Part shown: positions 31,187 to 31,384 of the stretch, one piece after another
Layout of the letters: each line of letters begins with the position of its first letter
How positions within the stretch are numbered: position 1 is the stretch's first letter
Assembly (NCBI GenBank): GCA_900539255.1
Contig: UQBJ01000023.1
Coordinates: forward strand, 1 to 31,384
DNA from: an uncultured Campylobacter sp.
GTDB lineage: Bacteria; Campylobacterota; Campylobacteria; Campylobacterales; Campylobacteraceae
Reading direction: 5' to 3'
Length of the DNA: 31,384 nt
Program-made: the position numbers and the translations under genes
Notes under the pieces: model-generated
The model's input: the letters and a program-made list of their open reading frames with translations, nothing else
Told to the model about the DNA's origin: nothing
Database searches by the model: none

Positions 31187-31384
31187 TTACTTTGCTTTGC
31201 GCGCAAGTTTCGCAAATGCCATAAAGTTGCATCAAATGCCCTGTGAGCTTGAATTTATGCTCTTTGGCGATGAGTGCTTGTTGTCTTTCGACAATGGAAT
31301 TTTCAAATTCAACGATTTTACCGCAGTTTTTGCAGATGAGATGGTCGTGGTGTGGCTTGTTTGCCAGCTCAAACTTCTTGCCCG
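31187..31384 (-). CDS. fur: Ferric uptake regulator, C-terminal part (truncated by the window edge)
   Basis: Only the last 65 codons are present. They show the metal-binding HHDHLICKNCGKIVEF (HHxH and the first CxxC), then a helix and the second CxxC in ICETCAQSK before TAA. Both zinc pairs are therefore intact. Fur represses iron-uptake genes with Fe(II) as corepressor. The DNA-binding half lies beyond the right edge. It is directly followed by lysS, as in C. jejuni. Confidence 0.93.

Overview
The window reads as a chromosomal segment of a Campylobacterota species, most likely Campylobacter or a close relative. The grounds are gene content and order: rpsA / small periplasmic protein / serA / response regulator / sensor kinase; monomeric icd + mdh + oorDABC; rplI-hslV-hslU; and fur-lysS-glyA-DUF1882-SPOR, all arrangements I recall from C. 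jejuni. Base composition looks moderate (roughly 40% GC by eye), richer than C. jejuni, so I do not name a species. Genes are densely packed with many 1-7 nt overlaps.

Layout. 1-156: tail of an outer-membrane beta-barrel gene, apparently frameshifted. 157-785: non-coding, filled with palindromic repeats. 786-6693 (minus): rpsA, a membrane-anchored periplasmic protein, serA and a PhosR/PhosS-like two-component system. 6694-7641: non-coding, with the rpsA promoter, a pyrimidine-rich tract, more palindromic repeats and a cluster of hairpins. 7642-13890 (minus): TCA-cycle block icd-mdh-oorD-oorA-oorB-oorC, with no sucCD between mdh and oorD and a structured 308-bp gap before oorC. 14001-16529 (minus) AsmA-like protein and 16483-17463 (plus) mltG overlap head to head. 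17581-20093 (plus): rplI, hslV, hslU. 20094-20921: no gene, but two RNA-like structured elements and a minus-strand terminator. 20922-22823 (minus): a DUF285-repeat protein and a membrane-tail protein in one reading frame, separated by a single TAG. 23088-26006 (minus): two tandem metallophosphoesterase paralogues coupled to a HipA-like kinase. 26071-31384 (minus): aroE, SPOR protein, DUF1882 protein, glyA, lysS and the 3' part of fur.

How the genes fit together. The icd-mdh-oor genes form the oxidative TCA branch with the ferredoxin/flavodoxin-type 2-oxoglutarate oxidoreductase of microaerophiles. rplI-hslVU and rpsA are translation and proteolysis housekeeping. serA and glyA supply serine and glycine/C1 units, and aroE acts in the shikimate pathway. 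The accessory part is 20.1-26.0 kb.

Most notable observations: (i) the 9-mer AAATTCAGC/GCTGAATTT occurs 24 times exactly, in every reading frame and sometimes as inverted pairs between genes, which resembles a DNA-uptake word and contains the RAATTY core; (ii) dispersed palindromic repeats whose hairpin arms differ between copies but stay complementary; (iii) the TAG-split DUF285/membrane gene; (iv) asmA and mltG overlapping at their 5' ends, each with a -10 box inside the other gene; (v) a promoter-equipped candidate small RNA after hslU; (vi) the phosphoesterase-phosphoesterase-HipA operon. All counts and pairings were made by eye.
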